Positions 34,913-44,527 are shown, numbered from the stretch's first letter. The stretch is 47,836 nucleotides of DNA from Pseudomonas fluorescens (GCF_002837185.1 NZ_KZ478025.1:1-47836); one strand, 5' to 3'. A program made the numbers and translations. The notes: generated by a model not told the origin, from the letters alone.

Positions 34913-36607
34913 ATGCACAGTTATGACTATTGGCTGATCATCGCCTTCTTCGCCGTGGTACTGGTGCCGGCACCGTTTCTGGGGCGGTTCTATTACAAGG
35001 TGATGGAAGGTCAGCGCACCTGGTTGACGCCGGTTTTGGGGCCGGTGGAAAACGCCTGTTATCGCCTGTCGGGCGTAGACGCCCAGCAGGAACAGAGCTG
35101 GCAGAAATACATGCTGGCCTTGCTCGCGTTCAACCTTGCGGGCTTCTTACTGTTGTTCTCGATTCTGTTATTCCAGGACTACCTCCCACTCAACCCGCAG
35201 AAATTGCCGGGCCAGGAATGGACGCTGGCGTTCAACACAGCGGTCAGTTTCATGACCAATACCAACTGGCAGAACTACAGCGGCGAAGCCTCCCTGAGTT
35301 ATCTCAGCCAGATGGTCGGCCTCACCGTGCAGAACTTCGTCAGTGCCGCCACCGGCCTGGCAGTCCTGGTCGCGCTTTGCCGTGGGATCGGTCGCAAATC
35401 CGCCACGACCTTGGGTAATTTCTGGGTCGACATGACCCGCGCCACTCTCTACGGCTTGCTGCCGCTATGCCTGGTGCTGGCACTGTTCCTGGTATGGCAG
35501 GGTGTGCCGCAGACCTTCGCCCATTACGTTGATGCCGTGACGCTGCAAGGTGTGGATCAAGTCATTCCCCTGGGCCCGGCAGCCAGCCAGATTGCGATCA
35601 AGCAACTGGGCACCAATGGCGGCGGCTTCTTTGGGGTGAACTCGGCGCATCCGTTTGAAGACCCGACGGCCTGGGCCAACCTCTTTGAAGTGGCATCAAT
35701 CATCCTGATCCCGGTCGCCCTGGTGTTCACCTTCGGCCACTACGTCAAAGACCTGCGTCAGAGCCGCGCGATTCTCGCGTGCATGCTGGCCTTGTTCCTG
35801 ATTGGCGGTGCGACGTCGCTGTGGTCCGAGTACCAGCCCAATCCGACCCTGAACAACCCGGCCGTGGAACAGACCGCGCCGCTGGAAGGCAAGGAAACAC
35901 GCTTCGGCACCACCGGCACGGTGCTCTGGTCGGTAACCACCACCGCGGCCTCCAACGGATCGGTCAACGGCATGCAGGACAGCCTCAGCCCTCTGAGCGG
36001 CATGGTGGCGCTGGTCAACATGATGGTCGGTGAAGTGATCTTCGGCGGCGTCGGTGCCGGTATGTACGGCATGTTGCTCAACGTGTTGATCGCGGTGTTC
36101 CTTGCCGGGCTGATGATCGGCCGCACCCCGGAATACCTGGGCAAGAAACTTCAGGCCAAGGAAGTGCAATTGCTGGTGGTGACTCTGCTGGTGATGCCGG
36201 TGGGTGTGCTCGTGCTGGGTGCCATCGCCGCGAGCCTGCCAGGCCCGGCCGGAGCCATCAGCAACCCTGGGCCCCACGGTTTCAGCCAGTTGCTCTACGC
36301 CTACACCTCGGCCAGTGCCAACAACGGTTCGGCGTTCGGCGGTTTCAGTGGCAACACCGCGTTTCACAACTTGATGCTCGGGCTGGGCATGTTGATCGGC
36401 CGTTTCGGTTACATCCTCCCGGTACTGGCCCTGGCCGGTAGCCTGGCGATGAAGAAGACCGCACCGATTGGCCAGAACAGCTTCCCGACCCACGGCCCGT
36501 TGTTCGTGACGCTGTTGACCGTGACCATTTTGCTGGTGGGCGGCCTGACTTTTCTGCCGACACTGGCGCTGGGCCCGATTGCTGAACACCTGAGCATGGG
36601 CTTCTAA
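34913..36607 (+). CDS. kdpA: Potassium-transporting ATPase subunit A
   Basis: Potassium-selective channel-like subunit, 564 residues with ten expected membrane helices. The four selectivity-filter-like loops can be seen: FMTNTNWQNYSGE, QLGTNGGGFFGVNSAHPFE, GGVGAGMYGMLLN and SASANNGSAFGGFSGNT. It takes up K+ at very low external concentration together with KdpB. The operon order FABC-DE is standard. Confidence 0.97.
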   Translation: MHSYDYWLIIAFFAVVLVPAPFLGRFYYKVMEGQRTWLTPVLGPVENACYRLSGVDAQQEQSWQKYMLALLAFNLAGFLLLFSILLFQDYLPLNPQKLPGQEWTLAFNTAVSFMTNTNWQNYSGEASLSYLSQMVGLTVQNFVSAATGLAVLVALCRGIGRKSATTLGNFWVDMTRATLYGLLPLCLVLALFLVWQGVPQTFAHYVDAVTLQGVDQVIPLGPAASQIAIKQLGTNGGGFFGVNSAHPFEDPTAWANLFEVASIILIPVALVFTFGHYVKDLRQSRAILACMLALFLIGGATSLWSEYQPNPTLNNPAVEQTAPLEGKETRFGTTGTVLWSVTTTAASNGSVNGMQDSLSPLSGMVALVNMMVGEVIFGGVGAGMYGMLLNVLIAVFLAGLMIGRTPEYLGKKLQAKEVQLLVVTLLVMPVGVLVLGAIAASLPGPAGAISNPGPHGFSQLLYAYTSASANNGSAFGGFSGNTAFHNLMLGLGMLIGRFGYILPVLALAGSLAMKKTAPIGQNSFPTHGPLFVTLLTVTILLVGGLTFLPTLALGPIAEHLSMGF

Positions 36608-36624
36608 GTTAAGGGGATATGAGA

Positions 36625-38682
36625 ATGAACATGTCTGTAAAAAATGCTGCCCCTGCGCGCACTCAGGAGCCCGCCAAGACCGCGATCTCTGCGTTGTGGC
36701 GCCCGGCGCTGGTCCAGGCGTTCGTCAAGCTGGACCCCCGTCAACTGCAACGCTCTCCGGTCATGTTGGTGGTCGAGCTGACCGCCATTCTCACCACCGT
36801 GCTGTGCTTTGTGCCCGATACCAGCGTGCCGACCTTCGTGGCCGTGCAAATCGCAGTGTGGCTGTGGTTCACTGTGCTGTTCGCCAACTTCGCTGAAGCC
36901 TTGGCCGAAGGCCGTGGCAAGGCCCGCGCCGACAGCCTCAAGGCCGGCAGTGAAGGCCTGAGCGCGCGCCGCAAGGAGGCCGACGGCAGCTTCAAGGTGG
37001 TCCCGGCCACCAGCCTGCGCAAAGGTGATGTGGTGCGCGTCGCGGCAGGCGAAATGATTCCTGGCGACGGCGAAGTGATCGAAGGTATCGCCGCGGTCAA
37101 CGAAGCGGCGATTACCGGCGAGTCCGCCCCGGTGATCCGCGAGTCCGGCGGCGACCGCTCGGCCGTCACCGGCAACACCCGCCTGGTGTCGGACTGGCTG
37201 CTGATCCGCATCACCGCCAACCCCGGCGAGTCGACCCTGGATCGCATGATCGCGCTGGTGGAAGGCGCCAAACGCCAGAAAACCCCCAATGAAGTTGCGC
37301 TGGATATCCTGCTGATCGGCCTCACCCTGATTTTCCTGCTGGTGGTGGTAACCCTGCAGCCGTTCGCGCACTTCGCCAATGGCAGCCTGCCTCTGGTGTT
37401 CCTGGTCGCACTGCTGGTGACGCTGATTCCCACGACCATTGGCGGTTTGCTCTCGGCCATCGGCATTGCCGGCATGGACCGTCTGGTGCGCCTGAACGTG
37501 ATCGCCAAGTCCGGTCGCGCGGTGGAAGCGGCAGGGGATGTGCATGTGTTGCTGCTGGACAAGACCGGCACCATCACCTTTGGTAACCGTCGTTGTTCGG
37601 CCGTGGTTGCGGCGCCCGGTGTCAGTGGCCGGGAAGTGGCTGAAGGCGCGTTGTTCGCCTCCCTGGCTGATGACACGGCGGAAGGCAAGTCTATCGTTGA
37701 ATACCTGCGCGCATTGCACCCCCAGGCCGAGCCGACGCTGGACCAACTGACCGCCGTACCCTTCAGCGCCGAAACCCGGTTATCCGGTGTCGACTACCAG
37801 GGCCGCGTCTTCCGCAAGGGCGCGGTGGATTCGCTGCTGGCGTTTATCGGCCAGCAACGCAGCGACCTGTTACCTGCGCTGTCGCGGGAAATCGACAAGA
37901 TTGCCCAGAGTGGCGGCACGCCGTTGCTGGTGTGCGCCGATGGCAAGTTACTCGGTGCGATCCATCTCAAAGACGTGGTCAAGCCCGGGATTCGCGAGCG
38001 TTTTGCCGAGCTGCGCACGTTGGGCATTCGTACCGTGATGGTCACCGGCGACAACCCGCTGACCGCTGCGGCGATTGCCGCTGAAGCTGGCGTGGATGAT
38101 GTACTGGCTGAAGCCACGCCTGAGAAGAAACTGGCGCGTATCCGCCATGAACAGAACGACGGCCGTCTGGTCGCCATGTGCGGCGACGGCGCCAACGACG
38201 CCCCGGCACTGGCCCAGGCCGACGTCGGCATGGCGATGAACGATGGTACCCAGGCCGCACGCGAAGCCGCGAACATGGTCGACCTCGACAGCGATCCGAC
38301 CAAGCTGCTGGATGTGGTGCAGATCGGCAAGGAGTTGCTGGTGACCCGGGGCGCGCTGACCACCTTTTCCATCGCCAACGATGTGGCCAAGTACTTCGCG
38401 ATTCTGCCGGCGCTATTTGCCGCGATCTATCCGCAGCTGGGCGTGCTCAACGTCATGCACTTGCAGAGCCCGCAGAGCGCGATCCTGTCGGCCATCGTGT
38501 TCAACGCGCTGATCATCGTGGTGCTGATTCCCCTGGCCCTGCGCGGGGTGCGTGTGCAGGCCGCGAGTGCGGCCGCATTGTTGCGACGCAACCTGCTGAT
38601 CTACGGCCTGGGTGGGCTGCTGGTGCCCTTTGTGGGCATCAAGGCGATCGACATGCTGCTGACGGCGCTGCACCTGGTGTAA
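36625..38682 (+). CDS. kdpB: Potassium-transporting ATPase subunit B
   Basis: P-type ATPase subunit of 685 residues that powers KdpA. Motifs in order are AAITGESAPVIRESGGDRS (actuator), VLLLDKTGTITFGN with phosphorylated Asp312, FRKGAVDSLLAF (nucleotide binding) and MCGDGANDAPALAQADVGMA. About seven membrane helices are present. The start at 36625 lies 8 bases after AAGGGG; ATG 36619 is too close to that site and ATG 36631 is also possible. Confidence 0.96.
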   Translation: MNMSVKNAAPARTQEPAKTAISALWRPALVQAFVKLDPRQLQRSPVMLVVELTAILTTVLCFVPDTSVPTFVAVQIAVWLWFTVLFANFAEALAEGRGKARADSLKAGSEGLSARRKEADGSFKVVPATSLRKGDVVRVAAGEMIPGDGEVIEGIAAVNEAAITGESAPVIRESGGDRSAVTGNTRLVSDWLLIRITANPGESTLDRMIALVEGAKRQKTPNEVALDILLIGLTLIFLLVVVTLQPFAHFANGSLPLVFLVALLVTLIPTTIGGLLSAIGIAGMDRLVRLNVIAKSGRAVEAAGDVHVLLLDKTGTITFGNRRCSAVVAAPGVSGREVAEGALFASLADDTAEGKSIVEYLRALHPQAEPTLDQLTAVPFSAETRLSGVDYQGRVFRKGAVDSLLAFIGQQRSDLLPALSREIDKIAQSGGTPLLVCADGKLLGAIHLKDVVKPGIRERFAELRTLGIRTVMVTGDNPLTAAAIAAEAGVDDVLAEATPEKKLARIRHEQNDGRLVAMCGDGANDAPALAQADVGMAMNDGTQAAREAANMVDLDSDPTKLLDVVQIGKELLVTRGALTTFSIANDVAKYFAILPALFAAIYPQLGVLNVMHLQSPQSAILSAIVFNALIIVVLIPLALRGVRVQAASAAALLRRNLLIYGLGGLLVPFVGIKAIDMLLTALHLV

Positions 38683-38722
38683 CCCTGCGGTCTTTATGGC
38701 CCGATTCAACGAGGATTTGATG

Positions 38723-39268
38723 ATGACTAATATAATCCGCCCGGCCCTGAGCCTGCTGGTACTCATGACCCTGATCACCGGCGTCGCCTACCCGCTGGTG
38801 GTGACCGGCGTCGCGCAAGTGGCCTTTGCGGACCAGGCCAACGGCAGCCTGGTGCGCGATGCCAGCGGTAAGGTGCGCGGCTCCAGCCTGATCGCCCAGG
38901 ATTTCAGCGGCGACGGCTGGTTCCACCCACGCCCTTCGGCTGGCGCGTTCGCGACGGTTTCCAGCAGCGCCAGCAACCTTGGCCCGAGCAACCCCGCGCT
39001 GGCCGCGCGTATCTTTGACGACGCGAATAAACAACAGGTGCCAGGCCAGGGGCCGGTACCGTTGGCCTCGCTGACGACCTCCGGCAGCGGGCTCGATCCA
39101 CACTTGCCACCCGAGGCAATTGCCTATCAACTGGCGCGAGTGGCGGCCGCACGAAATGTACCGGTGTCGAGCTTGCAGCGGCTGTTGGATGAACACATCG
39201 AAAGCCCGTTGGTAGGCCCGCCCGTAGTAAACGTGCTGGCCCTGAACATGGCCCTGGAAAAACTCTGA
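38723..39268 (+). CDS. kdpC: Potassium-transporting ATPase subunit C
   Basis: Accessory subunit of 181 residues, with one N-terminal membrane helix (IIRPALSLLVLMTLITGVAY) and a periplasmic domain with GSSLIAQDFSGDGWFHPRPS, GLDPHLPPEAI and PLVGPPVVNVLALN, all typical of KdpC. It stabilises the complex and raises ATP affinity. GAGGA at 38711-38715 fits ATG 38723 best; ATG 38720 or 38696 are alternatives. A REP pair separates it from kdpD. Confidence 0.94.
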   Translation: MTNIIRPALSLLVLMTLITGVAYPLVVTGVAQVAFADQANGSLVRDASGKVRGSSLIAQDFSGDGWFHPRPSAGAFATVSSSASNLGPSNPALAARIFDDANKQQVPGQGPVPLASLTTSGSGLDPHLPPEAIAYQLARVAAARNVPVSSLQRLLDEHIESPLVGPPVVNVLALNMALEKL

Positions 39269-39273
39269 CCCCC

Positions 39274-39374
39274 TGTAGGAGCGAGCTTGCTCGCGAAGGT
39301 CGTTAAACGATGACGCGGGCATCCAGCGTCAGCGTGGCGCTCTGGGGTTTTTCGCGAGCAAGCTTGCTCCTACA
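39274..39374. repeat. REP pair (GTAGGAGCGAG class) between kdpC and kdpD
   Basis: TGTAGGAGCGAGCTTGCTCG (from 39274, continuing CGAA) is inverted against TTCGCGAGCAAGCTTGCTCC (from 39351, continuing TACA). The centre begins GGTCGTTAAACGATGA, similar to the element after kdpD. It lies within the presumed kdp transcript, between the transport and sensor genes. Confidence 0.9.
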
Positions 39375-39398
39375 TCGAAATTTTTGAAGGACCACAAC

Positions 39399-42050
39399 AT
39401 GAGCGACTCCGGCCGCGCCGATGCCCTGCTAGCCGATCTGCCCCGCAACGGCCGTGGCCGGCTCAAAGTTTTCCTCGGCGCCGCGCCCGGCGTAGGCAAG
39501 ACCTACGCCATGCTCCAGGCTGCCCATACTCAACTGCGCCAAGGCGTGGGTCTGATTGCCGGCGTGGTCGAGACCCACGGCCGCGCCGAGACTGAAGCCT
39601 TGCTCAGCGGTTTGCCGCAGCAGCCGCTGTTACGCAGCGAATACCGTGGCGTAATGCTTGAAGAAATGGACCTCGACGGCCTGCTCGCGGCGAAGCCCAA
39701 GCTGGTGCTGGTCGACGAGCTTGCCCATAGCAATGCCCCCGGCAGCCGTCATGAAAAGCGCTGGCAGGACATCCAGGAGCTGCTGGCGGCCGGCATCAAC
39801 GTGTTCACCACCGTCAACGTCCAGCATCTGGAAAGTCTCAATGACCAGGTGCGTGGCATCACCGGTGTGCAGGTGCGTGAAACCCTGCCGGACTGGGTGC
39901 TGCAGGAGGCCGATGAACTGCTGCTGATCGATTTGCCGTCCCGCGAATTGCTCGAGCGCCTGCGCGACGGCAAGGTGTATGTGCCGGAACAGGCGCGTGC
40001 GGCCATCGATGCGTTTTTCACCCAGACCAACTTGATGGCCCTGCGCGAGCTGGCCATGCAGACCGCTGCCGCCCATGTCGACGACGATCTGGCCCAGGGT
40101 TACCGCCAACTCGGCCAAGCGGCGCCGGCTGTGCGGGGTCGCCTGCTGGTGGGGGTCGATGGCGATGCGCAAGCCGAGCGTCTGGTGCGCCATGCCAGCC
40201 GCGTCGCCCAGCGGCGACATTTGCCGTGGAGCCTGGTGCATATCGACAACGGCCGTGCGCGGGATGAACAGTCACGGCTACGCCTGCAAAATGCCCAGCA
40301 ACTGGCTGAACGCCTGGGCGGTGAGGTGGTGCTGCTGCGGGCCGGCGAGGTGGCCAGGACGTTGATCCAGCATGCCGCCGAGCGCCGCGCCAGTCTGCTG
40401 CTGGTGGGACAGTCGCGCATGCGCTGGCGTCGACGGCTGTTCGGCGGCGGCCTGGCCGCACGCTTGCTGCGCAATGCGCGGGGCCTGGAAATCAACGTAC
40501 TCGACAGCGACGATATACCTGCGGCACCGCGCTTGCCGGATGTGCGCGGGCTGCGCTGGTTCGATTATGCCCTGGCCGTGGCGGCCACCCTTGTCGCGGC
40601 AGGCTTGGCGTGGGGGGTGTCCAGCATCTTGCCGTTGCCGAATATCTCGCTGGTGTTTCTCGCTGCGGTGCTGCTGGTGGCGGTGCGCAGCAGCCTGGGG
40701 CCTTCGCTGGTGTGCGCGGCGTTGTCGTTCATGACCTACGACTTTCTGTTTATCCCGCCGAATTTCTCCTTCGCCATCCAGCGTGAAGAAGACGTCCTCA
40801 CGCTGTTGTTTTTCCTGTTGATGGCGGCCCTCACCGGCAACCTGGCCGCACGCCAGCGTCGGCAATTACAGGCGCTGCGCGATACCCAGGAAGAAACCAG
40901 CGAGCTGCTCGACCTGTCACGCAAGCTCACCGCCGCCACGGATCGCCAGGCGGTCATCAGTGCGGCGGCTCATCACCTGCAAGGCTGGAATGAGTTGGAT
41001 CTGTGCCTGGTCAATCGCGATGGTCAGGGCGGTTGGACGATCGAGACCGGCGGGCCGCTGACCCTCACCGAGGCCGAACGTGCCGCCGCCGATTGGGCCT
41101 GGCAGCACGATCAACCGGCAGGCATGGGCACCGGCACCTTGCCATTTGGACGCTGGTGGTGGTGGCCGTTGTCGGGTGAAGAGGGCCCTCTGGGCTTGCT
41201 GGGCGTGAGCGCGAAAGCCGGCATGGCGTTGAGCGGCCAACGCCGTCGCCTGCTCACCGCGCTGAGCCAGCCGTTGGCCCAGGCGTTGGCGCGTGCGCAG
41301 TTGGCGCAGGAATTGGAGTCCGCACGTTTGCACGGTGAGACCGAACAACTGCGCAGTGCCTTGCTCGCCTCCGTCTCCCACGATTTGCGTACGCCGCTGA
41401 CCTCCATGCGCGGCAGTATCGACAGCCTGCTGGCGCTGGGCGAGGCGATCCCTTTGGAGGACCGTCGCGAATTGCTCGAAGGTACCCGTGATGAAGCCGA
41501 GCGCCTCGACCGCTATATCCAGAACCTGCTGGACATGACCCGCCTGGGCCACGGCGCGCTGAAGCTGGCGCGCGATTGGGTGTCGCCCGGTGATATCGTC
41601 GGCAGTGCCCTTGGGCGATTGCGCGCCGTGCTGGCGCCTTTGCAGGTCGACACCGATGTGCCGCCGGACCTGCCCTTGCTCTATGTGCATGCGGCGTTGA
41701 TCGAGCAGGCCCTGGTCAATGTCATGGAAAACGCCGCGCGCTTTTCGCCGCCCCAGGGCCGCTTGCAGTTGAGCGCCGGCGTGTCGGACGGCCAAGTGTT
41801 TTTCGCCGTAGCCGATGAGGGGCCGGGGATTCCGGAGGACGAACGGGCAAAAATCTTCGATATGTTCTACACCGCTGCGCGCGGTGATCGCGGCGGGCAG
41901 GGCACCGGCCTGGGGTTGGCGATCTGCCAGGGCATGGTCGGCGCGCACGGCGGGCACATCAGTGTGGCCGACGGTATTGAAGGGCGGGGCACTTGTATTA
42001 CCTTGTTTCTGCCTCTGCCGACACAACCTGCCTTGGAGCAAAACTTGTAG
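39399..42050 (+). CDS. kdpD: Potassium sensor histidine kinase KdpD
   Basis: Membrane histidine kinase of 883 residues sensing K+ limitation. The N-terminal KdpD domain has Walker A GAAPGVGKTY (27-36) and a Walker B-like LVLVDELAHSNAPGSRHEKR. A universal-stress-like domain follows (about 250-370), then four membrane helices (about 385-490), a GAF-like segment, a HisKA domain with His661 in SVSHDLRTPLTSMRGS, and an ATPase domain (NVMENAARFSP, DEGPGIPEDE, GTGLGLAICQG). GAAGGA precedes the ATG. Its stop codon TAG lies inside a REP element. Confidence 0.96.
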   Translation: MSDSGRADALLADLPRNGRGRLKVFLGAAPGVGKTYAMLQAAHTQLRQGVGLIAGVVETHGRAETEALLSGLPQQPLLRSEYRGVMLEEMDLDGLLAAKPKLVLVDELAHSNAPGSRHEKRWQDIQELLAAGINVFTTVNVQHLESLNDQVRGITGVQVRETLPDWVLQEADELLLIDLPSRELLERLRDGKVYVPEQARAAIDAFFTQTNLMALRELAMQTAAAHVDDDLAQGYRQLGQAAPAVRGRLLVGVDGDAQAERLVRHASRVAQRRHLPWSLVHIDNGRARDEQSRLRLQNAQQLAERLGGEVVLLRAGEVARTLIQHAAERRASLLLVGQSRMRWRRRLFGGGLAARLLRNARGLEINVLDSDDIPAAPRLPDVRGLRWFDYALAVAATLVAAGLAWGVSSILPLPNISLVFLAAVLLVAVRSSLGPSLVCAALSFMTYDFLFIPPNFSFAIQREEDVLTLLFFLLMAALTGNLAARQRRQLQALRDTQEETSELLDLSRKLTAATDRQAVISAAAHHLQGWNELDLCLVNRDGQGGWTIETGGPLTLTEAERAAADWAWQHDQPAGMGTGTLPFGRWWWWPLSGEEGPLGLLGVSAKAGMALSGQRRRLLTALSQPLAQALARAQLAQELESARLHGETEQLRSALLASVSHDLRTPLTSMRGSIDSLLALGEAIPLEDRRELLEGTRDEAERLDRYIQNLLDMTRLGHGALKLARDWVSPGDIVGSALGRLRAVLAPLQVDTDVPPDLPLLYVHAALIEQALVNVMENAARFSPPQGRLQLSAGVSDGQVFFAVADEGPGIPEDERAKIFDMFYTAARGDRGGQGTGLGLAICQGMVGAHGGHISVADGIEGRGTCITLFLPLPTQPALEQNL

Positions 42051-42145
42051 GCGCGAGCTTGCTCGCGAAGGTCGTTAACGATAAAGATGGCTTCCTGAAT
42101 GCACGCGGCGCCTAGACGTTTTTCGCGAGCAAGCTCGCTCCTACA
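42046..42145. repeat. REP pair (GTAGGAGCGAG class) between kdpD and kdpE
   Basis: TGTAGGCGCGAGCTTGCTCG (from 42046) is inverted against TTCGCGAGCAAGCTCGCTCC (from 42122). The TAG in TGTAGG at 42048-42050 is the kdpD stop codon, so the repeat abuts or replaced the original end of the gene. The centre begins GGTCGTTAACGAT, like the copy before kdpD. Confidence 0.9.
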
Positions 42146-42180
42146 TTGGTTGGTTTTTAATTGATTTTAACTGAGACACC

Positions 42181-42870
42181 ATGAGCCAGACCGCGACGAT
42201 TCTCGTCATTGATGACGAACCGCAGATCCGCAAATTCCTGCGCATCAGCCTGGCCTCCCAAGGCTATAAGGTGATCGAAGCCGGTACCGGCAACGAAGGC
42301 CTCGCGCAGGCGGCACTGAGCAAACCGGATTTGCTCGTACTTGACCTGGGCTTGCCCGATATGGACGGCCAGCAGGTGCTGCGCGAGTTTCGCGAGTGGT
42401 CGACGGTGCCGGTGTTGGTGCTCTCGGTGCGGGCCAGCGAAGCGCAGAAGGTCGAAGCCCTTGACGGTGGCGCCAACGACTACGTGACCAAGCCTTTCGG
42501 CATTCAGGAGTTTCTCGCCCGTGTGCGCGCACTATTGCGCCAGGCTCCGACGGGGGAAGCTCAGGAGGCCGCGTTGAGTTTCGGCCCGCTGACCGTGGAC
42601 CTGGCCTACCGCCGCGTCCTGCTTGACGGCGCCGAAGTGGCACTGACCCGCAAGGAGTACGCGGTGCTGGCGCAACTGGCGCGGCATCCTGGGCGGGTAA
42701 TTACCCAGCAGCAATTGCTCAAGGATATCTGGGGGCCGACCCACACCGAAGACAGCCACTACCTGCGCATTGTGGTGGGCCATTTGCGCCAGAAGCTGGC
42801 GGATGATCCGACGCAGCCGAGGTTTATCGTGACTGAGGCGGGGGTGGGTTATCGGTTGCTGGGTGCTTGA
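42181..42870 (+). CDS. kdpE: Response regulator KdpE
   Basis: OmpR/PhoB-type regulator of 229 residues. The receiver domain has Asp11-Asp12 (VIDDEPQIRKFL), phospho-acceptor Asp55 (LLVLDLGLPDMDG) and the conserved Lys in YVTKPFG. The C-terminal winged-helix domain has LTRKEYAVLAQLARHPGRVI and HYLRIVVGHLRQKL. Phosphorylated by KdpD, it would activate kdpF through the TTTAC boxes upstream. The ATG directly follows the REP pair, with only a weak ribosome site. Confidence 0.95.
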   Translation: MSQTATILVIDDEPQIRKFLRISLASQGYKVIEAGTGNEGLAQAALSKPDLLVLDLGLPDMDGQQVLREFREWSTVPVLVLSVRASEAQKVEALDGGANDYVTKPFGIQEFLARVRALLRQAPTGEAQEAALSFGPLTVDLAYRRVLLDGAEVALTRKEYAVLAQLARHPGRVITQQQLLKDIWGPTHTEDSHYLRIVVGHLRQKLADDPTQPRFIVTEAGVGYRLLGA

Positions 42871-42896
42871 GTTTACCGCTGTCTGGACCGGCCTCC

Positions 42897-42968
42897 TCGC
42901 GGGCAAGCCCACTCCCACACTTTGAATGTATTCACCGATCAAAAGGTGGGAGGGGGCTTGCCCCCGAT
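42897..42968. repeat. REP pair (GTGGGAG class) after kdpE
   Basis: TCGCGGGCAAGCCCACTCCC (from 42897) is inverted against GGTGGGAGGGGGCTTGCCCC (from 42946). It fills the gap between the convergent kdpE and patatin-like genes, where it may also slow transcription from both sides. Confidence 0.85.
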
Positions 42969-42993
42969 GAGGCCCTCTATAACACCCTGAATT

Positions 42994-44031
42994 TCAGGCC
43001 TGCTCACTCTCATACCGATCCAATGTATCACTGGCAATTTCCCGCCCCAACGCGATCAGCTCCGGCGCCTTGTAGAACTCGAAAAAACGGCACACTCGCT
43101 TTGGTACGTTGATCAGCACGTCCGGCGGGTAACCGGCAATTTTGTACTGGGCCAATGACGTCTGCATCACCTCGAAACTCTGGTTGATCAGGTCCAGCAG
43201 CGAGGCCGGCCCGACATTGTCGATGATGAACGAGCCCGTGGCCGACTTCGGCGCGCCGGGCTTCTCCGGCGCGGCGGCGGGTTGCTGGGATTCCGGCTCG
43301 GCCGAGTCCAGCCACGGGTTGATCTCGGCGGCCTGGGCCTGCAAGGCTTCCTGCTCGAGCTTCATCAACTGCTCGGCCTGCTTGCGGCGGAACGGCAGGT
43401 GCGAGCCCAGTGATTTTGCCAGGCTGTTGAAACGGCTTTTGAACGCCGGCGGGCGCTGGATCACCGGCAGATGATAGTGCTTCTGGTTGGTGGCGTTGAG
43501 GTTGACCGCAATGATCAAGTCGCAATGGCTCGACACCACCGGCACGATAGGCAACGGGTTGAGCAAACCACCGTCCACCAGCATGCGGTTGCCTTGCATC
43601 ACCGGCGTGAACAGGCTGGGGATCGCTGCCGATGCGCGCATGGCCTGGTGCAGGCAGCCTTCCTGGAACCAGATTTCCTGTTGGTTGGTGAGGTCGGTGG
43701 CCACGGCGGTGTAGGGGATGCGCAGGTCTTCGATATTGATTTCGCCGACGATCTTGCGGATCTGCCCGAAGACCTTTTCACCGCGAATCGCACCCAGGCG
43801 AAAGCTCACATCCACCAGGCGCAATACGTCGAGGTAATCCAGGCTTTCGATCCAGTGTCGATACTCGTCCAGCTTGCCGGCCGCATAGATCCCGCCGACC
43901 ACGGCGCCCATCGAGCAGCCGGCAATACAGGCGATGTCATAGCCGCGTCGTTCGATTTCTTCGATCACGCCGATATGGGCGTAGCCCCTGGCTCCGCCGG
44001 AGCCCAGTACCAAGGCAACACGTTTCTTCAT
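42994..44031 (-). CDS. Patatin-like phospholipase (RssA group)
   Basis: Serine acylhydrolase of 345 residues. The oxyanion-hole motif is GSGGARG (10-16), the nucleophile Ser40 sits in AGCSMGAVVGG, and the Asp of the dyad is in LVDGGLLNPLP. These are complete and in the right order, so it is probably active on lipids. The C-terminal 150 residues include a low-complexity Pro/Ala linker (PAAAPEKPGAPKSAT) and a separate unassigned domain. No signal peptide is evident. The ATG at 44031 follows GAAGGAT; an upstream start at 44061 is less likely. Confidence 0.9.
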   Translation of the reverse strand: MKKRVALVLGSGGARGYAHIGVIEEIERRGYDIACIAGCSMGAVVGGIYAAGKLDEYRHWIESLDYLDVLRLVDVSFRLGAIRGEKVFGQIRKIVGEINIEDLRIPYTAVATDLTNQQEIWFQEGCLHQAMRASAAIPSLFTPVMQGNRMLVDGGLLNPLPIVPVVSSHCDLIIAVNLNATNQKHYHLPVIQRPPAFKSRFNSLAKSLGSHLPFRRKQAEQLMKLEQEALQAQAAEINPWLDSAEPESQQPAAAPEKPGAPKSATGSFIIDNVGPASLLDLINQSFEVMQTSLAQYKIAGYPPDVLINVPKRVCRFFEFYKAPELIALGREIASDTLDRYESEQA

Positions 44032-44248
44032 GACCAGATCCTTCGCAAAACAGGTGCCCACAATGCACCCATCCAGGGGGCGGCTTCAATCCTCGGTGAG
44101 CCCTGACAAAATTTTTCCAGAATCGCCACGAGGCTCGGGTATGCTCTGGCAATAGGTACTACTGATTTCAGGCTAGGGACAAGGCACTTTTTCTTGTAGG
44201 CATCGTCTACAGGCTACGACAGATTTTGTATATTTTGAGGTGTCATCA

Positions 44249-44527
44249 ATGAAAGCCTGGATGTGTGTACCTGTGATCCTGTTGGCCTTGGCGGGCTGTG
44301 CCGGGAAAACCGCGTATCGCGACAGCTGCGGGTCGCAGTTGGATGCCGCCTGGAAAGAACTCGACCTGGCCAAGGCCGAGGGCTTCGCCGGCACCGTCAG
44401 CTACTCCAAGGCTTTGTCGCTGTTGACGGGGGCCAAGACCCAGCAGCAATTCGAAGCGTTCGAAGGCTGCTCCAACAAGGCCGAGAAGGCGCGCTTCTAT
44501 ATCCATGAGTCACGCGCCGGGCGCTGA
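44249..44527 (+). CDS. Small lipoprotein
   Basis: Predicted lipoprotein of 92 residues with signal peptide MKAWMCVPVILLALAGC, lipobox LAGC. The mature part is helical and charged (DAAWKELDLAKAEGFAGTVS, YSKALSLLTGAKTQQQ), reminiscent of a short TPR-like repeat, with a Cys pair (DSCGSQ, EGCSNK) that could bond. I recall similar unassigned lipoproteins in Pseudomonas but no function. TGAGG at 44236-44240 supports the ATG at 44249. The CHAD gene follows 41 bases later on the same strand. Confidence 0.82.
   Translation: MKAWMCVPVILLALAGCAGKTAYRDSCGSQLDAAWKELDLAKAEGFAGTVSYSKALSLLTGAKTQQQFEAFEGCSNKAEKARFYIHESRAGR

Noticed and set aside
36604..37746. Minus-strand open frame of 380 codons opposite kdpB
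   Set aside because: His/Gln/Arg-rich antisense translation of kdpB, which has all P-type ATPase motifs.
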